Source: Azospirillum melinis
GTDB lineage: Bacteria; Pseudomonadota; Alphaproteobacteria; Azospirillales; Azospirillaceae
DNA length: 64,000 nucleotides
NCBI RefSeq assembly: GCF_013340935.1
Contig: NZ_WHOS01000001.1
Location: forward strand, 62,001 to 126,000
Direction of reading: 5' to 3'
Each line of letters opens with the position of its first letter. Within the stretch, counting starts at the first letter, position 1. The notes below the pieces were generated by a model. That model was not told the DNA's origin. It saw only the letters and a list, made by a program, of their open reading frames with translations, and ran no database searches. Below are positions 11,907-20,597 of the stretch, in pieces. The translations under genes were made by a program, and so were the position numbers.

Positions 11907-12923
11907 TTACAGCCAGCCCTTGATGCTGGCCGCCATCGCGTCGGTCGAGATGCCGTAGAGGTCGTGCAGGGTCGGCAGGGCGCCGGCCTTCAGGAACTCG
12001 TCGGGCAGGCCGATCTGGCGGAAGACCGGGGCGACGCCGGCGCGCAGCAGGGTGCCGGCCACCGCCTCGCCCAGCCCGCCGATGACGGTGTGGTTCTCTG
12101 CCACCACCACCATGCGGCCGGTGCGCGCCGCCTCGCGCAGGATCGTCTCGGTGTCGAGCGGCTTGATGGTGGGGACGTGCAGCACCCCGACGCCGATCTT
12201 GTCGGCCTCCAGCCGCTGCGCCACCTCCAGCGCCCGCATCGTCATGATGCCGGACGAGATCACCAGCACGTCCGCGCCGTCGCGCAGCAGCTTGGCCTTG
12301 CCGAGTTCGAAGGTGTAATCGTACTCGTCCAGCACCAGCGGGACGTTGCCGCGCAGCAGGCGCATATAGACCGGCCCCTGGTGCGCGGCCATGGCGGGCA
12401 CCACCTGCTCGATCTCGTGCGCATCGCAGGGGTCGATCACCACCATGTTCGGCATGGCGCGGAACAGCGCCAGATCCTCGGCCGCCTGATGGCTGGGACC
12501 GTAACCGGAAGTCAGGCCCGGCAGGGCGCAGGCGATCTTGACGTTGCGGTTCTCCTCCGCAATCGTCTGATGGACGAAGTCGTAGGCGCGGCGCGAGGCG
12601 AAGACGGCGTAGGTGGTGACGAAGGGCATCATGCCCTCATGCGCCATGCCCGACGCCGCCCCCATCAGCAGCTGTTCGGCCATCCCCATCTGATAGAAGC
12701 GATCCGGGTATGCCTGGGCGAAGATGTGCAGGTCGGTGTATTTGGCGAGGTCGGCGGTCATGCCGACGATCTCCGTCCGCTGCTTCGCCAGCTCGACCAG
12801 CGCATGGCCGAAGGGGGCCGGCTTGGTCCGCTGCCCTTCCGCCGCGATGGAGGCGATCATCGCGGAGGTCTTCAGGCGCGGCTTGGCGGCGTTGGAGCCG
12901 GGGGTGGCGGTGGCGGTGCTCAT
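11907..12923 (-). CDS. Transketolase, C-terminal (pyrimidine-binding) subunit
   Basis: 338 residues, corresponding to the Pyr and C-terminal domains of a full transketolase. Recognisable parts: catalytic-glutamate region YQMGMAEQLLMGAASGMA (activates thiamine diphosphate), FASRRAYDFVHQTIA, and the C-terminal domain from about residue 200 (ISSGIMTMRALEVAQRLE). Its ATG overlaps the stop of the N-subunit gene (ATGA, 12920-12923), so the two subunits are made together and should form one active enzyme. Split transketolases of this type occur in catabolic clusters; a two-carbon ketol transfer on a sugar or sugar-acid intermediate is likely. Specific donor and acceptor unknown. Confidence 0.93.
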   Translation of the reverse strand: MSTATATPGSNAAKPRLKTSAMIASIAAEGQRTKPAPFGHALVELAKQRTEIVGMTADLAKYTDLHIFAQAYPDRFYQMGMAEQLLMGAASGMAHEGMMPFVTTYAVFASRRAYDFVHQTIAEENRNVKIACALPGLTSGYGPSHQAAEDLALFRAMPNMVVIDPCDAHEIEQVVPAMAAHQGPVYMRLLRGNVPLVLDEYDYTFELGKAKLLRDGADVLVISSGIMTMRALEVAQRLEADKIGVGVLHVPTIKPLDTETILREAARTGRMVVVAENHTVIGGLGEAVAGTLLRAGVAPVFRQIGLPDEFLKAGALPTLHDLYGISTDAMAASIKGWL

Positions 12924-13795
12924 GCGGTCCTCCCGGCGTCGAGCGCGTCCAGCGCCAGCTGCCATTCGTGCGCGTCGACGCGGATGAAGTGGTTCTTTTC
13001 GCGGGCTTCGAGGAAGGGCACGCCCTTGCCCATCCTGGTGTCGCAGACGATCATCCGCGGCTTGGGCTCCGGGTGGGACTTCGCGGCGTCGAAGGCAGCG
13101 ACCACCGCGTCCATGTCGTTGCCGTCGACCCTTTGGACGAACCAGCCGAAGGCCTCCAGCTTGTCGACCAGCGGCTCGAACGCCATCACCTGGGTCGACG
13201 GGCCGTCGGCCTGCTGGTTGTTGACGTCGACGATGGCGATCAGATTGTCGAGCTTGTAATGGGCGGCCGACATGATGGCCTCCCACACCGAACCCTCGTC
13301 CAGCTCGCCGTCGGAGAACAGGGTGTAGACGCGGCTGGCCGAGTTCTTGCGCTTCAGCCCGAGGCCGATGCCGACCGCGATGCCGAGGCCGAGACCGAGC
13401 GAACCGCCCGACATCTCCATGCCCGGGGTGTAGGCGGCCATGCCCGACATCGGCAGGCGGCTGTCGTCGCTGCCGTAGGTCTCCAGCTCTTCGGCCGGGA
13501 CGATGCCGGCCTCGATCAGGGCGGCGTAGAGCGCGATGGCGTAATGGCCGTTGGACAGCAGGAAGCGGTCGCGCCCCTCCCAATGCGGGTCCTCCGGCCG
13601 GTAGGTCATGGCGTGGAAGTAGGAGACCGCCAGCACGTCGGCGATGTCCAGCGCCTGCCCGATATAGCCCTGGCCCTGGACTTCGCCCATCAGCAGGGCG
13701 TTGCGGCGGATGCGGTAGGCGCGTTCGGCCAGCGGCACATTGTGCCCCAGCGGGGTGGAGTCGATTGCGGTGTCCACGGGAGGTGTCTCCAGCAT
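12920..13795 (-). CDS. Transketolase, N-terminal (thiamine diphosphate PP-binding) subunit
   Basis: 291 residues, the PP domain of transketolase. The thiamine-diphosphate/Mg motif is present as SDGELDEGSVWEA...VDVNNQQ (first Gly of the usual GDG is Ser), preceded by LSNGHYAIALYAALIEAG and MSGGSLGLGLGIAVGIGLG. It overlaps the C-subunit start by four bases and begins 7 bases after the SDR gene, so SDR, N- and C-subunits look like one transcript. Confidence 0.94.
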   Translation of the reverse strand: MLETPPVDTAIDSTPLGHNVPLAERAYRIRRNALLMGEVQGQGYIGQALDIADVLAVSYFHAMTYRPEDPHWEGRDRFLLSNGHYAIALYAALIEAGIVPAEELETYGSDDSRLPMSGMAAYTPGMEMSGGSLGLGLGIAVGIGLGLKRKNSASRVYTLFSDGELDEGSVWEAIMSAAHYKLDNLIAIVDVNNQQADGPSTQVMAFEPLVDKLEAFGWFVQRVDGNDMDAVVAAFDAAKSHPEPKPRMIVCDTRMGKGVPFLEAREKNHFIRVDAHEWQLALDALDAGRTA

Positions 13796-13802
13796 TTCGG
13801 GA

Positions 13803-14552
13803 TCAGTGGATCAGCATGCCGCCGTTGACGTCGAGCGTGGCGCCGGTGACGTATGAGGACAGCTCGGACGCCAGGAACAGGCAGGAGCGGGCCACATCGT
13901 CGGCGTCGCCCAGGCGGTTCAGCGGAATGCCCTTGAGGATTTCCGTCCGCAGCTCCGGGGTCAGCTTGTCGCCGGTGATGTCGGTCTGGATCAGGCCGGG
14001 CGTGACCGAATTGACGCGGACATTGTCCGGCCCCAGTTCGCGGGCCATCGCCTTGGCCAGCCCCAGCACGCCGGCCTTGGCCGCGCTGTAGTGCGGACCG
14101 CCGAAGATGCCGCCGCCGCGCTGCGCCGACACCGACGAGATGCAGACGATGGAGCCGGACTTGCGCTCCCGCATGTGGGGGACGACCGCCTGGCTCATGT
14201 AGAGCGTGCCGCGCAGGCTGACGTCGGTCACCGCCTCGTAATTCTTCGGGCCGATGTCCATGAACTTCAGCGGCTGGGTGATCCCGGCGTTGTTGACCAG
14301 CACGTCGATGCGGCCGAATTCCTCCACCACGCGGTTGGCGACGGCGAAGCAGGTCTCGCGGTCGGTCACGTCGCAGGCGAAGCCGCGGTGCGCCTCGCCC
14401 AGTTCGGCGGCGGCTTCGGCAGCCTGGGCACCGTCGAGGTCCAGGATGATCGCGCGCCCGCCATGCAGCGCGAAGAGCTTGGCGGTCGCCCGTCCGATGC
14501 CGCGGCGCGACGCCGCCCCGGTGATCACGCAGACCTTGTTGGACAGCAGCAT
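13803..14552 (-). CDS. Short-chain dehydrogenase/reductase (SDR)
   Basis: 249 residues from ATG at 14552, preceded by GAGGAAG. Classical SDR features: TGAASRRGIGRATA cofactor loop, VNNAGITQP, Ser in CISSVSAQRGG, YSAAKAG catalytic Tyr/Lys, and an Asp (ILDLD) after the second strand that favours NAD over NADP. It is the first gene of the minus-strand transketolase/TRAP cluster and likely oxidises the imported polyol or hydroxyacid before the transketolase step. The divergent LysR gene is probably its regulator. Confidence 0.93.
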   Translation of the reverse strand: MLLSNKVCVITGAASRRGIGRATAKLFALHGGRAIILDLDGAQAAEAAAELGEAHRGFACDVTDRETCFAVANRVVEEFGRIDVLVNNAGITQPLKFMDIGPKNYEAVTDVSLRGTLYMSQAVVPHMRERKSGSIVCISSVSAQRGGGIFGGPHYSAAKAGVLGLAKAMARELGPDNVRVNSVTPGLIQTDITGDKLTPELRTEILKGIPLNRLGDADDVARSCLFLASELSSYVTGATLDVNGGMLIH

Positions 14553-14773
14553 GGTCGCTTCCTCTTTTCGAAGCAGGCTCCGCCATGGCGGCCATGCGGG
14601 TGCCGCGACGGAGCATCGGATTTGTTGGGAGTTCTGTTGGATTATCGGGGTGTTCGGTGTGGTCGGCTGATGGTTCGTCCTGCCGACCGTTGAGGAAATA
14701 CTATGTTCTTGAGATGAGTCTGACAAACGAATAAGATCGCAATTAGATGAGCTGAATTCACTGAAATGCTGCG

Positions 14774-15718
14774 ATGCGGAAGCGGGTCTCAATCAAGGCG
14801 TTGCAAGCGTTCGAGGCTGCCGCGAGGTTGCAATCCTTTGCAACCGCAGCGCAGGATCTCGGACTGACACCGTCGGCGATCAGCCACCAGGTGAAGCTTC
14901 TGGAGGAGCAGCTGGGCTTTCCGCTCTTCCACCGGGTGCACCGGTCGGTGACGCTGACCGATGCGGGGCGGGCCTATGCCGCGGAAATCATCGCGGCTTT
15001 CGCCCGCATCGACACCGCCACGCGCAACGCCACCACCGCCGGGGCCGGCACCACCATCCTGACCGTCCGTTCGATGCCGAGCTTCGCCACGCAATGGCTG
15101 ATGCCGCGGCTGAGCCGGGTGAAGGAGCTTCACCCGGCCATCGACATCCGGCTCCAGGCCTCGGTCTCACCCATCGACCTGACGACGGGGGCGGTGGACA
15201 TCGACATCCGCTACAACCCCGGTCCATCGCCGTCCGGTTGCGTGATGGCCCTGTTTCCCGAGGACACCATCGTGCCGATGTGTGCCCCGGAGCTGGCGAA
15301 TGGCCTGAACCCGATCCGCCGGCCGCAGGATCTGAGCCGGCATATCCTGATCCATTCGGAAATCAACATCGTCGGCTGGCGCGACTGGGCCCGCCGGCAT
15401 CGCGGCGTGCAGCTGGACATGGAGCGCGGCCTGCGCTTCGACCGGTCCTTCATGGCGATCAACGCCGCGGTGAACGGGATGGGGGTTTGCCTGGACAGCC
15501 TGCTGCTCGCCCGGCGGGAACTGGAGTCGGGCAGGCTGGTGATCCCGTTTCCGCCCCGGCCGCTCAAGGCGCAGGGGCACGGCTTCGTGACCTTGAAGTC
15601 GTCCTTCGACCTGCCGAAGGTCCGGCTGTTCCGCGACTGGCTGTTCGACGAGTTGGAATCCTGCCGCCAGTGGGAGGAGCGCTGCCTCGCGTCCCTGCAA
15701 GGGGGGGCGGCGCGTTAG
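14774..15718 (+). CDS. LysR-family transcriptional regulator (GcvA-like)
   Basis: 314 residues. Winged-helix DNA-binding domain at about 5-64 (LQAFEAAARLQSFATAAQDL, PSAISHQVKLLEEQLG) followed by a LysR effector domain from about 95. The pattern is that of the GcvA/AmpR branch. It is divergent from the SDR-transketolase-TRAP operon across a 221-base AT-richer gap (14553-14773), the usual arrangement for a regulator and its target. Its TAG stop overlaps the convergent LacI-type gene's stop at 15715-15718. Inducer unknown, probably the TRAP substrate or a metabolite of it. Confidence 0.95.
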   Translation: MRKRVSIKALQAFEAAARLQSFATAAQDLGLTPSAISHQVKLLEEQLGFPLFHRVHRSVTLTDAGRAYAAEIIAAFARIDTATRNATTAGAGTTILTVRSMPSFATQWLMPRLSRVKELHPAIDIRLQASVSPIDLTTGAVDIDIRYNPGPSPSGCVMALFPEDTIVPMCAPELANGLNPIRRPQDLSRHILIHSEINIVGWRDWARRHRGVQLDMERGLRFDRSFMAINAAVNGMGVCLDSLLLARRELESGRLVIPFPPRPLKAQGHGFVTLKSSFDLPKVRLFRDWLFDELESCRQWEERCLASLQGGAAR

Positions 15719-16794
15719 CGGCGTGGAGCCGCCGTCGTCCCCCGGCGGATCAGGGTCGGCACCAGCGGCGGCAGAGCGGACGGTCGGCTCCCCTCCAGGC
15801 AGGCGAGCAGATAGGCGGCGGCGCGCCGGCCGATCTCGTGATTGTCGACGTGCATGGTGGTCAGCGGCGGATCGAGCTGGCGGCTGATGGCGATGTCGTC
15901 GAAGCCGGTGATGCTGAGGTCATGCGGCACCGACAGCCCCATCGCCCGCGCCTCCAGCAGGGCGCCGAGGGCCAGGTAGTCGTTGCCGCAGATCACCGCG
16001 GTCGGCGGCGGATCGGTCGCCAGCATGGCGCGCACGCTCTGCCGGCCGAAATCGATGCTCCATTCCCCTTCGCACAGATGCTGCGGACGGATGCCGAGGC
16101 CGCGTTCGGCCAGCGCCTCGCGCACCCCGTCCAGGCGCGCGGCGACACGGTCGTTGCCGGCCGTCGGCTGGATGATCACCCCGATGGTTTCGTGGCCGAG
16201 GTCGAGCAGATGGCGGGCGATGGTGTGGAAGGCCTGCCGGTTGTCGAAGCCGATGCAGGGATGCGGGCTGTCCGGACGGTGGCTGTAGGTGACGATATAG
16301 GGAATGTGCCGGGCCTGGATGCTGGCGAACAGATCGGGCCGGTGGGCCTCGCCGACGATGGCCAGCGCCTCCACCCCGCGGGCCAGCATCGCCTGGACGT
16401 CGTGCGCCGCCTGATCCTGGTCGTAATTGAAGCAGCTCAGCAGCAGCGTGATGCCGCGGTCGGCGAAGGCGGCCTGCATCGCCCCGACCTGGGCGGCAAA
16501 CACCTCGTTGTCGAGGGTGGGGATCACTGCCCCGACGATGGAGGTGCGGCGGCGAGCCAGCGCGCTGCCGGCGGCATGCGGCATCCAGCCCATCGCCTTG
16601 GCGGTCGCCAGCACCCGTTCGCGGATCGCCGGGGCGACCTTTTCCGGATTGTTGAAGACGCGCGAAACGGTGGCGATCGACACCTCCGCCGCCGCGGCGA
16701 CATCCACGGCACGGGGCGCACGCGGTGCACCGGATACAGGGGGCGCACCGGACGCACGGGGCGCAGGTCCGGGCTTCGGATCGCGCTCTGACAT
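15715..16794 (-). CDS. LacI-family transcriptional repressor
   Basis: 359 residues from ATG at 16794, which has GGAG 9 bases upstream; ATGs at 16803, 16809 and 16866 are possible longer starts. After a Pro/Ala-rich leader of about 25 residues comes the LacI helix-turn-helix (VDVAAAAEVSIATVSRVFNN) and hinge, then a periplasmic-binding-protein-like effector domain (GAVIPTLDNEVFAAQVGAM, GFDDIAISRQLDPPLTT). It is divergent from a TRAP/kinase/aldolase operon, and palindromic LacI-type operators lie in between. It most likely represses that operon until its sugar ligand is present. Confidence 0.94.
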   Translation of the reverse strand: MSERDPKPGPAPRASGAPPVSGAPRAPRAVDVAAAAEVSIATVSRVFNNPEKVAPAIRERVLATAKAMGWMPHAAGSALARRRTSIVGAVIPTLDNEVFAAQVGAMQAAFADRGITLLLSCFNYDQDQAAHDVQAMLARGVEALAIVGEAHRPDLFASIQARHIPYIVTYSHRPDSPHPCIGFDNRQAFHTIARHLLDLGHETIGVIIQPTAGNDRVAARLDGVREALAERGLGIRPQHLCEGEWSIDFGRQSVRAMLATDPPPTAVICGNDYLALGALLEARAMGLSVPHDLSITGFDDIAISRQLDPPLTTMHVDNHEIGRRAAAYLLACLEGSRPSALPPLVPTLIRRGTTAAPRR

Positions 16795-16832
16795 CGCCGG
16801 CATCTCCATAAGGTTGTGCGGAACCGCTTCAT

Positions 16833-16846
16833 TGAAAGCGGTTACA
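16833..16846. promoter_or_regulatory. LacI-type operator, imperfect copy
   Basis: TGAAAGCGGTTACA, an imperfect palindrome of the same TGTAANCGNTTACA class as the site at 16899-16914, in the divergent gap just upstream of the LacI-type gene. It would suit autoregulation or DNA looping with the second site about 66 bp away. Confidence 0.6.
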
Positions 16847-16898
16847 CATCCTCCATGCCACGTCAAGTTTGTTGTTGCATCAGTCCGTGATGCGATCT

Positions 16899-16914
16899 AT
16901 GTAAGCGCTTACAT
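16899..16914. promoter_or_regulatory. LacI-type operator, perfect 16-bp palindrome
   Basis: ATGTAAGCGCTTACAT, perfectly symmetric with a central CG step, the form expected for a LacI/GalR-family dimer. It lies about 100 bp upstream of the TRAP binding-protein start at 17017, between it and the LacI-type gene. Very likely the main operator of the operon. Confidence 0.75.
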
Positions 16915-17016
16915 CAATGGCGCCGGCCCTGTGACGCGCTCACGTTTCCCGGCCCGTTTTTTCCATGGCAACCCGCGAAGGCCCGCCGACGAACGGGCCG
17001 CATCAGGAGGAATGGT

Positions 17017-18039
17017 ATGCGCAACGGTCTTCAGGCAGTTCTGGCGAGCGCCGTCACGGCAGGCATGCTGCTGTTCAGCGGCATGGGCAATGCGGCGGAG
17101 ATCGGCGCGCACACCATGAAGCTGGCGAGCGCTGGTGCCGACGGGTCGCCGCTGGCGCTGGGCATGGCGAAGTTCGCCGAGATCGTGAAGGAAAAGAGCG
17201 GCGGCAAGATCAAGGTCCAGCTCTTCACCAACGGCGTGCTGGGCGGCGACGTTCAGATGATCTCCGCGCTGCAGGGCGGCATCGTCGAGATGACGGTGCT
17301 GAATGCCGGGCTGCTGTCCAGCCTGGACGACAATTTCGTCATGGTCGACCTTCCGTTCCAGTTCGACTCGCCGAAGGTCGCCGACGCGGTGATGGACGGC
17401 CCGGTGGGCAAGACCCTGCTGGACAAGCTGTCGGCCAAGGGGCTGGTCGGTCTCGGCTATTGGGAACTCGGCTTCCGCCAGCTGACCAACGGCCGCCGTC
17501 CGATCGCCACGGTCGAGGACATCGCCGGCCTGAAGATCCGCGTCGTGCAGTCGCCGATCTACATCGACCTGTTCAACACGCTGGGCGCCAACGCCGTGCC
17601 GCTGCCCTTCCCGGAAGTCTACACCGCGCTTGAGAGCAAGACGGTCGACGGCCAGGAGAACCCGGCCCCCAGCATCCTGACCGCCAAGCTGAACGAGGTG
17701 CAGAAGTACCTGACACTCAGCAACCACATGTACAACCCGCAGGCCGTGCTGGTCGGCGCCAAGTTCTGGGCCAAGCTGAACGAGGACGAGCGCAAGCTGA
17801 TCCAGGACGCCACGCTGGAGGCCCGCGATTACGAGCGCCGCGTCTCGCGCGAGCAGGCGAGCAAGGCGGTGGACGAGCTGAAGGCGAAGGGCATGACCGT
17901 GACCGAGCTGGCCCCGGCGGAAATCGAGAAGTTCCGCGCCAAGATCCGCCCGGTGGTCGAGAAGTTCTCGCAGAAGGTCGATCCCGCCCTGATGGCGCAG
18001 GCCCAGGCCGAGATCGCCAAGGCGCGCGCCGCCCAGTGA
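17017..18039 (+). CDS. TRAP transporter substrate-binding protein (DctP family)
   Basis: 340 residues, preceded by AGGAGGAAT. Signal peptide to about residue 27 (GMLLFSGMGNAA), then DctP core: LGGDVQMISALQGGIVEMTV, IAGLKIRVVQSPIYID with the substrate-binding Arg, and VDGQENPAPSIL. First gene of the LacI-controlled operon; it delivers solute to the separate DctQ (20003) and DctM (20598) permeases. The co-encoded ribokinase-like kinase and DapA-type aldolase point to a sugar or sugar-acid cargo. Confidence 0.94.
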   Translation: MRNGLQAVLASAVTAGMLLFSGMGNAAEIGAHTMKLASAGADGSPLALGMAKFAEIVKEKSGGKIKVQLFTNGVLGGDVQMISALQGGIVEMTVLNAGLLSSLDDNFVMVDLPFQFDSPKVADAVMDGPVGKTLLDKLSAKGLVGLGYWELGFRQLTNGRRPIATVEDIAGLKIRVVQSPIYIDLFNTLGANAVPLPFPEVYTALESKTVDGQENPAPSILTAKLNEVQKYLTLSNHMYNPQAVLVGAKFWAKLNEDERKLIQDATLEARDYERRVSREQASKAVDELKAKGMTVTELAPAEIEKFRAKIRPVVEKFSQKVDPALMAQAQAEIAKARAAQ

Positions 18040-18067
18040 CGGTGCGGTAAGGCAGCGGAGCAGAGCC

Positions 18068-18964
18068 ATGATCGTCGTCTTCGGATCCATCAACCTCGAC
18101 ATGATCTTCGCCATGGAGGATCTGCCCCTTGCCGGGCAGACCCTGCTGGCGCGGTCGCTGGACTTGCATCCCGGGGGCAAGGGGGCCAACCAGGCCGTCG
18201 CCGCCGCCCGCGACGGCGCCGTGGTGACGATGGTCGGGGCCGTCGGCGGCGACGGGCTGAAGGAAACCGCGCTGAGCGGGCTGCGCGGCGCCGGTGTCGA
18301 TCTGTCCCGGGTTGCGGTGACAGACCGGGCGACCGGCACCGCCGCCGTCTGCACCGACGCGGCGGGCCGCAACCAGATCGTCGTCGCCGGCGGGGCCAAC
18401 CTCCAGGCGCGTGCCGATCAGGTGGAGGACGCACTGCTCTCGCCCGGCACCACCCTGATCGTGCAGATGGAGTCCGATCCCGGCGAGACCGCGGCGCTGA
18501 TCCTGCGCGCCCGCCGGCTCGGCGCACAGGTGATCCTGAACCTCGCTCCGGCCGCCCCGCTGCCGCTGCCGGTGCTGAAGTCCGTCGACATCCTGGTGGT
18601 GAACGAGGATGAGGCGGCGTGGCTCGGCAATCATCTCGGATGCACTGGCACCGCGCCGTCGCTCAACTCACTGCTGGGCAACACGGTGATCCGCACGCTG
18701 GGCGGCGACGGCGTCGAATGGTCGTCGATTGATGGCAGCGGCCGGCAGCCTGCTCCCGCCGTTGCCGTGCGCGACACCACCGGAGCCGGCGATTGCTTCG
18801 TCGGGGCGCTGGCGGCCGAACTGGACCGCGGTCAGCCGCTTGCTGCGGCGATCCGCCGCGCCGCTTGTGCCGCCTCGCTGTCCTGCACGCGGGCCGGCGG
18901 TCAGGCCAGCCTGCCGGCGGCGGCGGAAACCGACGGAGCACTCGGCGGGCTGGCGGCAGCCTGA
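18068..18964 (+). CDS. PfkB-family sugar kinase, ribokinase-like
   Basis: 298 residues. N-terminal GSINLDMIFAMEDLPLAGQT and PGGKGANQAVAAA identify the ribokinase/PfkB family; the C-terminal signature DTTGAGDCFVGALAAEL carries catalytic D242. It would phosphorylate the imported sugar or a downstream product at the expense of ATP. Ribokinase is closest by motif, but family members act on many sugars (2-keto-3-deoxygluconate, nucleosides, fructose). It lies between the TRAP binding protein and a DapA-type aldolase, so a keto-deoxy sugar acid kinase is also possible. Confidence 0.88.
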   Translation: MIVVFGSINLDMIFAMEDLPLAGQTLLARSLDLHPGGKGANQAVAAARDGAVVTMVGAVGGDGLKETALSGLRGAGVDLSRVAVTDRATGTAAVCTDAAGRNQIVVAGGANLQARADQVEDALLSPGTTLIVQMESDPGETAALILRARRLGAQVILNLAPAAPLPLPVLKSVDILVVNEDEAAWLGNHLGCTGTAPSLNSLLGNTVIRTLGGDGVEWSSIDGSGRQPAPAVAVRDTTGAGDCFVGALAAELDRGQPLAAAIRRAACAASLSCTRAGGQASLPAAAETDGALGGLAAA

Positions 18965-19020
18965 CAGGCAAGCTGTCCATTCCCTCGCTTTCGCATTCCC
19001 TCCCGATTGGAAGAGTTCCC

Positions 19021-19959
19021 ATGGCGCAGCGCATTGACGGCATCATCCCGGTGATGCTGACCCCCTTCACCGATGCCGGCGAGATCGATTATCCGGGGCT
19101 GACCCGCCTGATCGAGTGGTATCTGGCCAATGGCGCCGACGCGCTGTTCGCCGTCTGCCAGTCCAGCGAGATGCAGTTCCTGTCGCTGGCCGAGCGGGTG
19201 GATCTGGCGAAATTCGTCGTCGCCGCCGTTGCCGGCCGGGTGCCGGTGGTGGTCTCCGGCCACATCAGCGACGATCTCGACACCCAGGTCGAGGAACTGA
19301 CGGCGATGGCCGCCACCGGCGGCGACGCGCTGGTTCTGGTGACCAACCACCTCGACCCGAAGAACGAGGGAACGGAGGAGTTTCGCCGCCACCTGTCCCA
19401 TCTGCTGGAGCGGCTGCCGAGCGACATCCCGCTGGGCCTCTACGAATGCCCGGCGCCCTACCGCCGGCTGCTGAGCGACGAGGAGCTGCGGCTGTGCATC
19501 GACAGCGGCCGCTTCGTCCTGCTGAAGGACGTCAGCTGCGATCTGCCGACGGTCGAGCGCCGGCTGAAGATCGCCGAGGGCTCCGGCCTCGCCATCATCA
19601 ACGCCAATGCGGCCATCGCGCGCGACGCCATGCGGGCCGGGTCGCCGGGCTTCACCGGCGTCTTCACCAACATCCACCCCGACCTCTATCGCTGGATGCG
19701 GCTGCATGGCGACCGACATCCCGAACTGGCGGACGAGCTGGCGACCTTCCTGGTGGTGGCCGCGGTGTCGGAAAGCCTGGGCTATCCGGCCTTCGCCAAG
19801 ATGTACCACCAGCGCCTCGGCACCTTCGGGTCGATCCGATGCCGGGTGATTCAGTACGACGTGCGCGAACGCTTCTGGGCGCTCGACGCGGTGCTCGACA
19901 AGGTGGTTGCCGGCACCGAAGCCTTCCGCGCCAAGATCGCTGCCCTGCCGGCCGAATGA
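19021..19959 (+). CDS. DapA/NanA-family aldolase-like protein
   Basis: 312-residue TIM-barrel protein of the dihydrodipicolinate synthase/N-acetylneuraminate lyase family. Schiff-base lysine K169 (FVLLKDVSCD) and catalytic tyrosine Y141 (LGLYECPAPY) are present. The pyruvate-carboxylate loop, usually GTTGE, is CQSSEMQFLSL at 46-56, so it is a divergent subgroup and not a housekeeping DapA. ATG at 19021 is preceded by GGAAGAG. Probably cleaves a keto-acid intermediate to pyruvate (or glyoxylate/other) and an aldehyde in the pathway served by the surrounding TRAP transporter. Exact reaction unknown. Confidence 0.85.
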   Translation: MAQRIDGIIPVMLTPFTDAGEIDYPGLTRLIEWYLANGADALFAVCQSSEMQFLSLAERVDLAKFVVAAVAGRVPVVVSGHISDDLDTQVEELTAMAATGGDALVLVTNHLDPKNEGTEEFRRHLSHLLERLPSDIPLGLYECPAPYRRLLSDEELRLCIDSGRFVLLKDVSCDLPTVERRLKIAEGSGLAIINANAAIARDAMRAGSPGFTGVFTNIHPDLYRWMRLHGDRHPELADELATFLVVAAVSESLGYPAFAKMYHQRLGTFGSIRCRVIQYDVRERFWALDAVLDKVVAGTEAFRAKIAALPAE

Positions 19960-20002
19960 CCTGACGGCATCCTGAAAGAAAAGAGTCTTAGGGGAGGAAC
20001 GG

Positions 20003-20548
20003 ATGGGCCGCTTCATCGACGGGTATGTCTTCGTTTTGAAGGTCGCGATCGTGGCCTGTCTGGCCGGCATGCTGGTGCTGGTTTTCGGCAACGTGGTGCT
20101 GCGCTACGGCTTCAACAGCGGCATCACGGTGTCGGAGGAGCTGTCGCGGCTTCTCTTCGTCTGGATGACCTTCATGGGGGCGGTGGTGGCTTTGCACAAG
20201 CACGGCCATCTCGGCATGGACACGATGGTCGCCCTGTTGCCCAGGACGGGGCGGTTGGTCTGCTTCTGCCTCAGCCATCTGCTGATGATCTACGCCACCG
20301 GACTGCTGCTTGGCGGCAGCTGGGACCAGACCCTGATCAACCTGTCGGTGACGGCGCCGGCCACCGGCCTGTCGATGGGGTTCTTCTATGGCTCCGGTGT
20401 CGTGTTCGGCGTCCTGGCGCTGGTGATCCTGGCCTTCAACCTCGTCCGCGCGCTCACCGGCCGCCTCAAGGACGGCGAGCTGATCACGGTGACGGAGTCC
20501 GAGGAAACGGTCGACGCCACGCATGCGCCCACCGGCCGGCACGCCTGA
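20003..20548 (+). CDS. TRAP transporter small permease (DctQ)
   Basis: 181 residues with four predicted membrane helices and the DctQ feature of a polar SEELSRLLFVWMTFMGAVVAL stretch after helix 1. Preceded by GGGGAGGAACGG. Pairs with DctM encoded 49 bases downstream and with the binding protein at 17017. The C-terminal 25 residues are polar and probably cytoplasmic. Confidence 0.93.
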   Translation: MGRFIDGYVFVLKVAIVACLAGMLVLVFGNVVLRYGFNSGITVSEELSRLLFVWMTFMGAVVALHKHGHLGMDTMVALLPRTGRLVCFCLSHLLMIYATGLLLGGSWDQTLINLSVTAPATGLSMGFFYGSGVVFGVLALVILAFNLVRALTGRLKDGELITVTESEETVDATHAPTGRHA

Positions 20549-20597
20549 TTCCCCCGGCCTGATTCCGCGATAGCCCGAGCGGCAAGGAGTTCCTTCC

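Noticed and set aside
19021..19959. Housekeeping dapA
   Set aside because: Loop GTTGE is replaced and it lies in a LacI-controlled sugar operon, so lysine synthesis is unlikely.
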